9,968 bases of DNA, taken from positions 1 through 9,968 of the forward strand of contig JAFVQP010000170.1 of assembly GCA_017504735.1 (NCBI GenBank), given 5' to 3'. The notes beneath the pieces were generated by a model. It was not told the origin of the DNA, ran no database searches, and was given only the letters and a program-made list of their open reading frames with translations. The position numbers were made by a program, and so were the translations under genes. This DNA comes from Clostridia bacterium (GTDB lineage Bacteria > Bacillota_A > Clostridia > Christensenellales > Borkfalkiaceae). Below, in pieces: positions 1 through 8,983 of this stretch. The first letter of the stretch is position 1, and each line of letters opens with the position of its first letter.

Positions 1-2515
<2,515 letters not shown>

Positions 2516-2525
2516 TCTAAAAACG

Positions 2526-2567
2526 AATATACGCTTGCAATTATGCGTTGCAGGCGTATATTTTTTT
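2526..2567 (+). terminator. Intrinsic terminator of rpoC
   Basis: Eleven bases after the rpoC stop, arm 2527-2540 pairs with 2548-2561 over 14 base pairs with a single G-T wobble. The loop is 7 nt (TTATGCG) and a run of seven T residues begins at 2561. It has the classic hairpin plus U-tract form and separates rpoC from the next operon. Confidence 0.93.
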
Positions 2568-2577
2568 ACAAGGGGTA

Positions 2578-2606
2578 TTGACATTTTATGCAATTCATAG
2601 TATAAT
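2578..2606 (+). promoter_or_regulatory. Consensus sigma-70/sigma-A promoter for the glycan operon
   Basis: TTGACA (2578-2583) and TATAAT (2601-2606) match the housekeeping consensus perfectly with the optimal 17-bp spacer. A second TATAAT overlaps the likely start region at 2610-2615. Transcription should start near 2613, giving a leader of about 42 nt before the ATG at 2655. The promoter sits 11 bases beyond the rpoC terminator T-run. Confidence 0.9.
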
Positions 2607-2644
2607 ATTTATAATAGGATTACTGTGGGGATTTTCCCTTGGTT

Positions 2645-2649
2645 GGAGG
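2645..2649 (+). promoter_or_regulatory. Ribosome binding site deciding the ATG at 2655
   Basis: GGAGG lies 5 nt before the ATG at 2655. The in-frame GTG at 2625 would begin only about 12 nt after the predicted transcription start and has no ribosome binding site, so the ATG is preferred. Confidence 0.85.
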
Positions 2650-2654
2650 TAATT

Positions 2655-4232
2655 ATGAGAGATAAAATTGCGGTGATTATCGGTGCGGGACCTGCGGGTT
2701 TGACCGCCGCGTACGAGCTTTTAAAGAAATCGGACGATATTCAACCGATTATTTTAGAGGCGGAAAATTTTGTCGGCGGTATTTCGCGTACGGCGACCTA
2801 CAACGGCAACCGCATGGATATCGGCGGACACCGTTTTTTCTCAAAGGATGAACGGGTAACCAAGCTTTGGACGGAACTTTTACCCGTACAAGGTCAGCCT
2901 GCGATGGACGATAAGCTTCTTGAAAGGGAGAAACCCTTGGAAGAGAATGGCCCCGACCCTGAGGAAACGGACGAGGTAATGTTGGTGCGCGACCGTGTTT
3001 CCCGTATCATTTACAAGCGTAAATTTTTCGATTATCCCATCTCGTTGAAGGCGCAAACCTTTATCAATATGGGCTTTTTCGCAACCATGAAGGCAGGGTT
3101 TGGGTATCTTGGCAGTTGCATTAAAAAACGTGAGGAAACCAACCTTGAAAACTTCTACATCAACCGCTTTGGTAAACCCTTATACGAAATGTTCTTTGAG
3201 GATTATACCGAAAAGCTGTGGGGGGTACACCCTCGTAATATCGCTGCCGATTGGGGCGCACAGCGCGTGAAGGGTTTATCTGTTTCCAAGGCGATTAAAA
3301 ACGCTTTAAGCAAGCCGTTCAAGAAGAAAAACAAAGAAGTGGAAACAAGCTTGATCGAGCAGTTTATCTATCCAAAGAAAGGGCCTGGTCAGTTGTACGA
3401 AAAGATGGCGGAAGAAATTGTGAGCCTTGGCGGTCAAATTCTTTACGGCAGAACAGTACATAAAATCGACGTAAAAGACGGAAAGGTGGCTACCGTGTAT
3501 GCGTTGAATGCGGAAAACGAGGTGGAAGCTTATACGGCGGATTACTGCATTTCCTCGATGCCTATCAAGGATTTGGCGGATGCAATCGGCAAGGACGTCG
3601 TGCCTGGTGAAGTGTATGATGCGGCAACACAGTTGCCTTATCGCGACTTTATGACCGTAGGCTTACTCTTACAAGATTTGAAGGTAAAAAACAAGACGAA
3701 GATGAAGACCTTGGGCGGTATCGTGCCCGATTGTTGGATTTACGTGCAGGATCGCGACGTGCGCCTTGGTCGTATCCAAATCTTCAACAACTGGTCCCCG
3801 TATATGGTGAAAAATCCGCAGGAAAACGTGTGGGTAGGGTTGGAATATTTCTGCTCGGAAGGGGATGATATGTGGACAAGCCCTGACGAAGCCTTTATCA
3901 AAAATGCGGTGGAGGAGCTTGTGAAAATCGGCGTGATTGACTCGCCTGAAAAGGTGCTTGATTCCACCGTTATTCGCGTGAAAAAGGCGTATCCTGCGTA
4001 CTTTGGTACGTATGCGCAATTTGACAAGGTGCGCGCATATTTGGACGGTTTTGACAACCTGTTCTGCGTGGGCAGAAACGGTCAGCACCGCTATAACAAC
4101 ATGGATCACTCGATGGTGACTGCGATGGTTGCGGCGGAAGAAATCATCAAAGGCGGCACGGATAAGCAGGCGGTGTGGAGTGTAAACACTGAAAAGAGTT
4201 ACCACGAAACGAAGACCGAGGAGAAGGCGTGA
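2655..4232 (+). CDS. FAD-dependent oxidoreductase, UDP-galactopyranose mutase / protoporphyrinogen oxidase-like
   Basis: This is a predicted cytoplasmic flavoprotein of 525 residues. An N-terminal Rossmann fold binds FAD: GAGPAG at residues 10-15 and an acidic residue (Glu35) at the end of the second strand. GGISRT (41-46) and GGHRFFS (57-63) resemble the amine-oxidase / HemY-like group. A conserved block [20 protein letters not shown] (182-201) is followed at the C-terminus by [15 protein letters not shown] (473-487), close in form to the flavin-contact motif of UDP-galactopyranose mutases. The protein is longer than bacterial UDP-galactopyranose mutase (usually under 400 residues), so it is a relative and not necessarily that enzyme. 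It is first in an operon with a GT-C glycosyltransferase and a GtrA protein, which suggests it acts on a nucleotide-linked or lipid-linked sugar (inference); the exact substrate cannot be read from the sequence. Its stop overlaps the next start by one base. Confidence 0.85.
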   Translation: MRDKIAVIIGAGPAGLTAAYELLKKSDDIQPIILEAENFVGGISRTATYNGNRMDIGGHRFFSKDERVTKLWTELLPVQGQPAMDDKLLEREKPLEENGPDPEETDEVMLVRDRVSRIIYKRKFFDYPISLKAQTFINMGFFATMKAGFGYLGSCIKKREETNLENFYINRFGKPLYEMFFEDYTEKLWGVHPRNIAADWGAQRVKGLSVSKAIKNALSKPFKKKNKEVETSLIEQFIYPKKGPGQLYEKMAEEIVSLGGQILYGRTVHKIDVKDGKVATVYALNAENEVEAYTADYCISSMPIKDLADAIGKDVVPGEVYDAATQLPYRDFMTVGLLLQDLKVKNKTKMKTLGGIVPDCWIYVQDRDVRLGRIQIFNNWSPYMVKNPQENVWVGLEYFCSEGDDMWTSPDEAFIKNAVEELVKIGVIDSPEKVLDSTVIRVKKAYPAYFGTYAQFDKVRAYLDGFDNLFCVGRNGQHRYNNMDHSMVTAMVAAEEIIKGGTDKQAVWSVNTEKSYHETKTEEKA

Positions 4233-5893
4233 TGGACGAAAAAACCTCGATTGACGTCGAAGAAAAACCCGACAGGGACAAATATTGGCGTATCGCGAAG
4301 GATTGTATTTTTGAGGGTACGCTGTATTTATCCGTATTTTTGGTGACTTTTCTCTTGTTTGTCATATTAAAACCGTTCACGGGTTATTACCACGTAGGTG
4401 CATTTGCAAAGACGGTAATTGCCCTTGTTTTTGCGGGGTGTGGCGTATTCATTGCGTACATGGGTGCCACAAAACGCTTAACCTCGCGACATATTATCCT
4501 TATTTTATTGGTGGCAGGGTACGCACTTCGCGTGGGGTATATGCTACATACACCTGCCAGCGTGCGTCAGCAAGACACCTATTCGAAACGGTTTAACGGC
4601 CACGAAGCATATGCTTGGACTTTGTTTGAAACGGGTGAATTGCCTAAGACAAACGATTATCAATTTTATCATCCGCCGTTAAACGCTTTGTTGCAATCAA
4701 CCTTTATGCGTATGGTGGATGGGTTGACCTCGTTGTTTGGCGGTACGTGGTTCCCCGACGCATTTGCCTATGGGAAGCCCGATTACGTGGATAATCAGCG
4801 GTATTTTCTCTATTCCAGCTGTCAAATTTTAGCCGTTTTATATTCCTTCATCACGGCTGTGACGTTGGTGAAAATGCTTAAGCTGTTCCATTTTAACGAA
4901 AAAACATACCTGTTTTTATCGGCATTCGTTATCTTTTTCCCGCGCCATATTCAGTTCGCAGGGATGCTCAACAACGATGCAATCGCTTATATGTTTTCCA
5001 CCCTTGCGCTGTATTTTGCGCTTAAATGGTGGAAGGGGAATAAGTCCTTCGTGTATATCCTTTTATGCGGTTTGGCGGTGGGGCTTGGCATGATGGCGAA
5101 GCTGTCTTCTGCGACCGTTTGTTTGCCGATTGCAGGGATTTTTATCTACGAATTTATCCGTACTTTATTGAAAAAAGAAGATGCGTTAAAGCTGTGGCAA
5201 ATGGTGTTGCAATACGGTTTATTCCTTTGCATTTGCGCGCCGATTGGGCTTTGGTTTCAGGTGTATGCAAGTATGCGCTTTGACCAACCCTTGGGCTTCG
5301 TGTTCTCTAACTTGAATAAAAAATTATACACGGGGCATCACTCGGTTTGGGGTAGATTTGGTATTACCTTTGACTTATCGGAGTATCTTGGTACGCTGTA
5401 TTGCCGTCCGTTTGAGGGGAATTATAACCTGTTAAACTATGCGTTGAAATCTTCCATTTTCGGTGAATTTGTCTATACGCAAGGGGATAGCTGGGGTGCA
5501 GTTTCCGTGTTGTTCGCGTACATGGGTGTGGCATTATTGGTTATTGGCACAATTTGGTGTGTGGTTTTGTGGTGGAAAAACCGCAAGGATGAAAGCAGTT
5601 TCTTGCATCAGAATTCACCCGTTTCCCATCAAGACGTATTGTTTACCGCGCTGCTTGTTGCGTCGCAGGTGCTGTCGGAAATTTATTTCTACATTAAGAT
5701 GCCGTACGGCTGTACGATGGATTTCCGTTACATTATGCCTTTGATTTTTGGGTTGGCGCTGTCGGTGGGGATAATCGGTAAAATTTTAACCGCCTACGGC
5801 AGTAAGCGCGCCTTAAATTTTTGCACCATATTTTACATCATTGTCGGAGCATTTTTGGTAAGCTCTGCGTTGTTCTATTCGGTGGCAAGCTAA
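4232..5893 (+). CDS. GT-C fold membrane glycosyltransferase (PMT/ArnT-like)
   Basis: This is a polytopic membrane protein of 553 residues. It has a short cytoplasmic N-terminus, then roughly eleven or more hydrophobic segments (for example residues 31-49, 60-78, 88-105, 198-216, 226-236, 272-288, 426-447, 500-518 and 532-550). The large first extracytoplasmic loop carries Asp115 in RQQD, GHEAY at 123-127 and YHPPLN at 146-151. The acidic residue plus HPPL is typical of GT39/PMT_2-type enzymes that take sugars from polyprenyl-phosphate donors. LNND at 246-249 and the late DFRYIMP block (497-503) also recur in such enzymes. It probably glycosylates an envelope polymer, lipid or protein on the outer membrane face (inference). 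The ATG at 4232 is preferred over a GTG one codon earlier because AGGAG at 4219-4223 is spaced 8 nt from it. It overlaps the upstream stop (TGATG), implying translational coupling. Confidence 0.85.
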   Translation: MDEKTSIDVEEKPDRDKYWRIAKDCIFEGTLYLSVFLVTFLLFVILKPFTGYYHVGAFAKTVIALVFAGCGVFIAYMGATKRLTSRHIILILLVAGYALRVGYMLHTPASVRQQDTYSKRFNGHEAYAWTLFETGELPKTNDYQFYHPPLNALLQSTFMRMVDGLTSLFGGTWFPDAFAYGKPDYVDNQRYFLYSSCQILAVLYSFITAVTLVKMLKLFHFNEKTYLFLSAFVIFFPRHIQFAGMLNNDAIAYMFSTLALYFALKWWKGNKSFVYILLCGLAVGLGMMAKLSSATVCLPIAGIFIYEFIRTLLKKEDALKLWQMVLQYGLFLCICAPIGLWFQVYASMRFDQPLGFVFSNLNKKLYTGHHSVWGRFGITFDLSEYLGTLYCRPFEGNYNLLNYALKSSIFGEFVYTQGDSWGAVSVLFAYMGVALLVIGTIWCVVLWWKNRKDESSFLHQNSPVSHQDVLFTALLVASQVLSEIYFYIKMPYGCTMDFRYIMPLIFGLALSVGIIGKILTAYGSKRALNFCTIFYIIVGAFLVSSALFYSVAS

Positions 5894-5902
5894 AGAGGGA
5901 TT

Positions 5903-6388
5903 ATGAAAGAAAAAACTTTATTTGGACAAACGAAGAAGGAATTATTTGGGGAAATTTTCCGTTTTCTCCTGGTGGGGGGGACGGCAACGGTGGTGGATTA
6001 TGCCGTTACCTATCTCTTTTTCCACTTTATTTTACCCGAAAGCCTAGTGGGTTTTTTCCTTGCTACCACCTTTTCCGTTATCTTTGGCTTTACTTGTGGG
6101 TTGACGATAAACTGGTTTTTATCCGTCTATTTCGTTTTTCGTAAGGTGAAGAATAAAGCGGGGTCGAGATCTAAAAAATCCTTCTTAATCTTTACGATTA
6201 TCGGGGTTATCGGGCTTGGAATCACTTGGCTTGGGATGTTGCTTGTTAACGTCATTCCTTCCTTTTCATTGTTCGGTGTGGAAAATTTTTTAGGCGAGCC
6301 GTGGAAGTGGTGGCTGATGAAGGTAATTATGACCTGCATTGTGTTGGGTTTCAATTATATTGGTAGAAAAATTTTTGTTTTTAAATAA
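5903..6388 (+). CDS. GtrA-family membrane protein (putative polyprenyl-linked sugar flippase)
   Basis: This is a small membrane protein of 161 residues with the full GtrA layout of four transmembrane segments (about 20-40, 48-77, 94-117 and 138-155). The hallmark RFLLVGGTATVVDY at 20-33 opens helix 1, INWFLSVYFVF closes helix 2 and NYIGRKIFVFK ends the protein. GtrA proteins are thought to flip or assist export of undecaprenyl-phosphate-linked sugars, as shown for the phage serotype-conversion systems. That fits directly with the GT-C enzyme 9 nt upstream, which would use such a donor on the outer face. AGGG at 5896-5899 lies close before the ATG. No GT2-type polyprenyl-phosphate glycosyltransferase, the usual third partner, is present in this window, so the lipid-linked sugar must be made by a gene elsewhere or the sugar is different. 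Confidence 0.9.
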   Translation: MKEKTLFGQTKKELFGEIFRFLLVGGTATVVDYAVTYLFFHFILPESLVGFFLATTFSVIFGFTCGLTINWFLSVYFVFRKVKNKAGSRSKKSFLIFTIIGVIGLGITWLGMLLVNVIPSFSLFGVENFLGEPWKWWLMKVIMTCIVLGFNYIGRKIFVFK

Positions 6389-6399
6389 GAGGTGATATT

Positions 6400-7605
6400 A
6401 TGAGAAAAAGCATAAAACAATGGTTTGCTTTGGCTTCGGCAGGCGTTATGACGCTGTCGATGGCATCTTGCGGTGATTTGATGGGACAGCTTTCAGGGAT
6501 GCTTGGCGGCGGTACGAGCGTAGAGCAAAGCGCAGAGGCGGAAAAATATGACCCCATCATTTTAAAGAACGTAACGAAGGCGAAAAACGTAATTTTGATG
6601 ATTGGCGACGGTATGGGCCCCAACCAAATCAAGGCAGGCTCCTTGTATAGGGATGAACCCTTGGTGATGGAAGGTTTCCCTTATATGACGAAGGTGGAAA
6701 CCCGTTCGGAGAGCGATTACATCACCGACTCCGCGGCGGCTGCAACGGCGCTTGCGACGGGGATTCGCACTTATAACGGTATGGTTGGTCAGGATTCGGA
6801 CGGTAACGATTTGGAAACCATCGTGGATATCGCCGCAAGCCTTGGTAAGCGTACGGGTATTATTGCGACGGAAGAATTGACGGGCGCAACCCCTATGGGC
6901 TTCTCGGGACATTCGTCCGCGCGCGGTAACTCCAGCGAGTTGATTAAATCGGCTTGCGCAAGCAGTAACGTGAACTTATTTGCAAGCTATACCATCAAAA
7001 ACGCATACCAAAATGCTTTTGTGGAAGCAGGGTATGAAAAGGTGGAAGACGCGAAAAATATTTCTGAATCGACCTCGGATAAGGTGTTCGGCAGTTATTG
7101 GATTAAGGCGGAAGCGGAATCCATGTCCGGCGACCCTGCGTGCTTGGCGCTTGATTACCTTGTAACGGAAGCGTTGGAATATCTCTCTAAAGACGAAGAC
7201 GGCTTCTTCTTGATGGCGGAAGGTTCGCACATTGACCACGGCGGACACAACAATGATTTTAGATATATGATGGATGAATTGTTGGCGTTTGACGATGCCG
7301 TAAAAGCGGTTTTGAATTGGGCGAAAGACCGTGATGATACGGTGGTAATCGTTACCGCTGACCATGAAACGGGCGGTTTGGAATTGCCTGCAGACGTTAC
7401 GCACGACGGTATGGTAATTGCGTATGAAGTCTTTGGGGATAGCCCTTACTATACCTGGACGACGAGCGGACATACTGCAACGGACGTAAATTGCTACGTG
7501 AACGGCGCGGATATTGATTTTGCGCAATATTCTTTCGAAACGAAAGAACGCATTAAAAATATCGACGTATTCCAAATTATGAAATCCCTTATGATGGGTG
7601 AATAA
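6400..7605 (+). CDS. Alkaline phosphatase, lipoprotein-anchored (PhoA family)
   Basis: This is a 401-residue phosphomonoesterase predicted to sit on the outer face of the membrane. A basic and hydrophobic signal peptide ends at MASC, with Cys24 as the likely lipidated residue; Met at the -3 position is less usual than Leu. A Gly/Ser-rich linker follows. All key family residues are visible: Asp70 in MIGDGMG (metal), Ser111 in DSAAAATALATG (phosphorylated nucleophile), Thr164, Arg175 in HSSARG (phosphate contact), Glu274, Asp279 and His283 in EGSHIDHGGH (metals), Asp321 and His322 in TADHETGG, and His358 in SGHTATD. The Escherichia coli Lys328 position is His280 here, as in most non-enteric members. 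The ATG is preceded by GAGGTGAT, 11 nt after the GtrA stop, so it is the last gene of the glycan operon. No Pho-box-like repeats were seen nearby. Substrate could be general phosphoesters or an envelope intermediate (inference). Confidence 0.93.
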   Translation: MRKSIKQWFALASAGVMTLSMASCGDLMGQLSGMLGGGTSVEQSAEAEKYDPIILKNVTKAKNVILMIGDGMGPNQIKAGSLYRDEPLVMEGFPYMTKVETRSESDYITDSAAAATALATGIRTYNGMVGQDSDGNDLETIVDIAASLGKRTGIIATEELTGATPMGFSGHSSARGNSSELIKSACASSNVNLFASYTIKNAYQNAFVEAGYEKVEDAKNISESTSDKVFGSYWIKAEAESMSGDPACLALDYLVTEALEYLSKDEDGFFLMAEGSHIDHGGHNNDFRYMMDELLAFDDAVKAVLNWAKDRDDTVVIVTADHETGGLELPADVTHDGMVIAYEVFGDSPYYTWTTSGHTATDVNCYVNGADIDFAQYSFETKERIKNIDVFQIMKSLMMGE

Positions 7606-7613
7606 TGGTAAAA

Positions 7614-7650
7614 TAGGGGGTTGTCCAAAGGGGACAGCCCCCCTAATTTT
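7614..7650 (+). terminator. Intrinsic terminator after the phosphatase gene
   Basis: TAGGGGG...GTCC (7614-7626) pairs with GGAC...CCCCCCTA (7632-7645), with one G-T wobble and one bulged C around a 5-nt loop. A short T-run follows at 7647-7650. The stem is very GC-rich. The T-tract is short, so some readthrough into the pfl operon is possible. Confidence 0.75.
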
Positions 7651-7664
7651 ATGGAAAATCTTGC

Positions 7665-7683
7665 TTTCGTATAAAATACGAAA
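7665..7683. promoter_or_regulatory. Perfect 8-bp inverted repeat upstream of the pfl promoter (candidate operator)
   Basis: TTTCGTAT (7665-7672) and ATACGAAA (7676-7683) form an exact inverted repeat with a 3-nt AAA centre, 26 bp before the -35 box at 7710. It lacks a T-run on either strand that would make it a terminator. It could bind a dimeric regulator. It does not match the Rex consensus TTGTTAA-N4-TTAACAA or the FNR consensus TTGAT-N4-ATCAA. Confidence 0.4.
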
Positions 7684-7709
7684 AAGATAAAAAGAATATA
7701 TTCAAAGGC

Positions 7710-7738
7710 TTGACAAACGGTGTAAGATTTGCTATAAT
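7710..7738 (+). promoter_or_regulatory. Consensus sigma-70/sigma-A promoter for pflA
   Basis: TTGACA (7710-7715) and TATAAT (7733-7738) are both perfect with a 17-bp spacer. Transcription should begin near 7745, leaving a leader of about 75 nt before the pflA start. Confidence 0.9.
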
Positions 7739-7773
7739 AAGTATCGTGAAGGACAATGGACACTGTTGAAAGG

Positions 7774-7814
7774 CCTTTTAACCTTACAGGTTCAAGCCTG
7801 CTAGGTTAAGGAGG
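7774..7814 (+). promoter_or_regulatory. Leader hairpin overlapping the pflA ribosome binding site
   Basis: In the untranslated leader, 7778-7790 pairs with 7797-7809: seven base pairs (TTAACCT with AGGTTAA), a two-base mismatch, then four base pairs (CAGG with CCTG), around the loop TTCAAG. CC at 7774-7775 can also pair with GG at 7810-7811, bulging two T residues. The descending arm runs directly into the AGGAGG ribosome binding site (7809-7814), so folding would partly cover it. No T-run follows, which argues against a transcription terminator. Confidence 0.5.
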
Positions 7815-7819
7815 AGAAT

Positions 7820-8557
7820 ATGACAGGACGCATTCATTCTTTTGAGTCTTTCGGTACAGTGGACGGGCCCGGTATCCGCTTTGTAGTATTTATGCAGGGA
7901 TGTCCTTTGCGTTGCCAGTATTGTCACAATCCCGATACTTGGGGTGGAAACGACGGGCAGGAATACTCGGTGGACGAAGTGGTACAGCGCATTGTACGCT
8001 ATAAAAATTATTTTGGCGACAAAGGCGGTGTAACGGTTTCGGGTGGCGAGCCCCTTTTACAAATCGATTTCATCATCGAATTGTTTACGGTATTGAAGGC
8101 AAAGGGTATTCACACCTGCATCGATACGTCGGGTATCACCTTTAAGGCGGACAACGAAGCGGTGGTGGAAAAGCATAAAAAGTTGCTTACCGTGACCGAT
8201 TTGGTTTTGCTGGATATTAAGCATATCGATAACGAGGCTTGTAAAAAGCTGACGGGGTTGCCCAACGACAACACCCTTGCTTTTGCAAAGTTTGTCAGCG
8301 ACAACGGTACGAAATTGTGGATAAGACAGGTGCTTGTCCCTGGCATCACGGACGGCGAAGAGGATTTGAAAAAAGTCCGCGCGTTCATCGACGGCTTGGC
8401 GACGGTGGAAAAGGTAGAGGTTTTACCTTACCATACCATGGGCGTGGTGAAGTATGAAAAACTTGGGCTGGAATATCCATTGAAGGGTGTGGAAGCGCCG
8501 TCGAAAGAAAGAGTGGCCTGCGCAAAGGCAATTTTACAAAAACCTGTACAGGAATAA
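7820..8557 (+). CDS. pflA: Pyruvate formate-lyase activating enzyme (radical SAM)
   Basis: This 245-residue cytoplasmic radical SAM enzyme uses a [4Fe-4S] cluster and S-adenosylmethionine to abstract a hydrogen from a glycine of PflB, creating the catalytic glycyl radical. MTGRIHSFESFGTVDGPGIR at the N-terminus is the near-invariant PflA opening. The cluster motif C-x3-C-x2-C is Cys28, Cys32 and Cys35 (GCPLRCQYCHNP). GGEP at 75-78 contacts SAM, and DIKH (132-135), IRQVLVPGITD (168-178) and LPYHTMG (202-208) are family-typical. Length matches the family. AGGAGG at 7809-7814 is placed well before the ATG. It is the first gene of its operon, followed after 4 nt by a thioredoxin-like gene and then by pflB; in many bacteria the order is pflB then pflA. 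Confidence 0.96.
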   Translation: MTGRIHSFESFGTVDGPGIRFVVFMQGCPLRCQYCHNPDTWGGNDGQEYSVDEVVQRIVRYKNYFGDKGGVTVSGGEPLLQIDFIIELFTVLKAKGIHTCIDTSGITFKADNEAVVEKHKKLLTVTDLVLLDIKHIDNEACKKLTGLPNDNTLAFAKFVSDNGTKLWIRQVLVPGITDGEEDLKKVRAFIDGLATVEKVEVLPYHTMGVVKYEKLGLEYPLKGVEAPSKERVACAKAILQKPVQE

Positions 8558-8561
8558 AATT

Positions 8562-8885
8562 ATGGCAATTAACGAAAAGAATTACAAAGAGGAATTGAAA
8601 GGGCTTTGCTGTGTAGAAGTCAGCGGTGAGTCCTGCGCCAACTGTCTGACCTTGATGCCGATTTTACAAGATATTTGTTCGGCGAGAGGGGACGTGCGTT
8701 TGGTGCACGTGGAGGCGGATTACTCGACTATGCCTTTGATGGAGGCATGGGACGTGGTAAAGGTGCCCACGATTTTGCTTGTGGAAGACGGTGAAATTTT
8801 TGCGCGTTGCGCAGGATTTCAACCGGAAGAAATCCTTGAAATTTGGCTGGATGCCAAAATAGAAGAACGAAAGGCAAGTAAATAA
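8562..8885 (+). CDS. Thioredoxin-like protein with a CANC active site
   Basis: This is a small soluble protein of 107 residues with a thioredoxin fold and no signal peptide. The redox motif is Cys25-Ala-Asn-Cys28 (ESCANCLTLMP) in place of the classical WCGPC: the preceding Trp is Ser, and the usual Gly-Pro pair is Ala-Asn. The cis-proline is Pro69 in VKVPTILL, followed by the DGE turn and the GF segment typical of the C-terminal half. A further Cys pair at 16-17 lies just before the first strand. The ATG at 8562 is chosen because AGGA at 8550-8553 lies 8 nt before it; an earlier in-frame ATG at 8487 lies deep inside pflA and would add an unrelated tail. It starts 4 nt after pflA, so it is cotranscribed. 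A role in thiol redox or protection of the oxygen-sensitive lyase is inference. Confidence 0.85.
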   Translation: MAINEKNYKEELKGLCCVEVSGESCANCLTLMPILQDICSARGDVRLVHVEADYSTMPLMEAWDVVKVPTILLVEDGEIFARCAGFQPEEILEIWLDAKIEERKASK

Positions 8886-8983
8886 CAAAAGACGAAAAAT
8901 AGACCCGTTTTAATGCCGGCGAGGGCTGACAGGCGGACGAGCTTATATAATAAGAAAAATTTATTTTATTAGGAGTAACTGAT

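Noticed and set aside
2625..2654. GTG start giving a 10-residue longer flavoprotein
   Set aside because: It lies almost at the predicted transcription start without a ribosome binding site, while the ATG at 2655 has GGAGG and begins right at the FAD-binding strand.
3669..4205. 178-codon minus-strand open frame inside the flavoprotein gene
   Set aside because: It is antisense to conserved FAD-binding coding sequence with no ribosome binding site or recognisable domain.
7650..7820. Rex or FNR operator in the pfl promoter region
   Set aside because: Neither TTGTTAA-N4-TTAACAA nor TTGAT-N4-ATCAA could be found there on reading both strands.
8487..8561. Earlier in-frame ATG for the thioredoxin-like gene
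   Set aside because: It would overlap pflA by about 70 bases and add a basic tail not seen in thioredoxins; the ATG at 8562 has a ribosome binding site.
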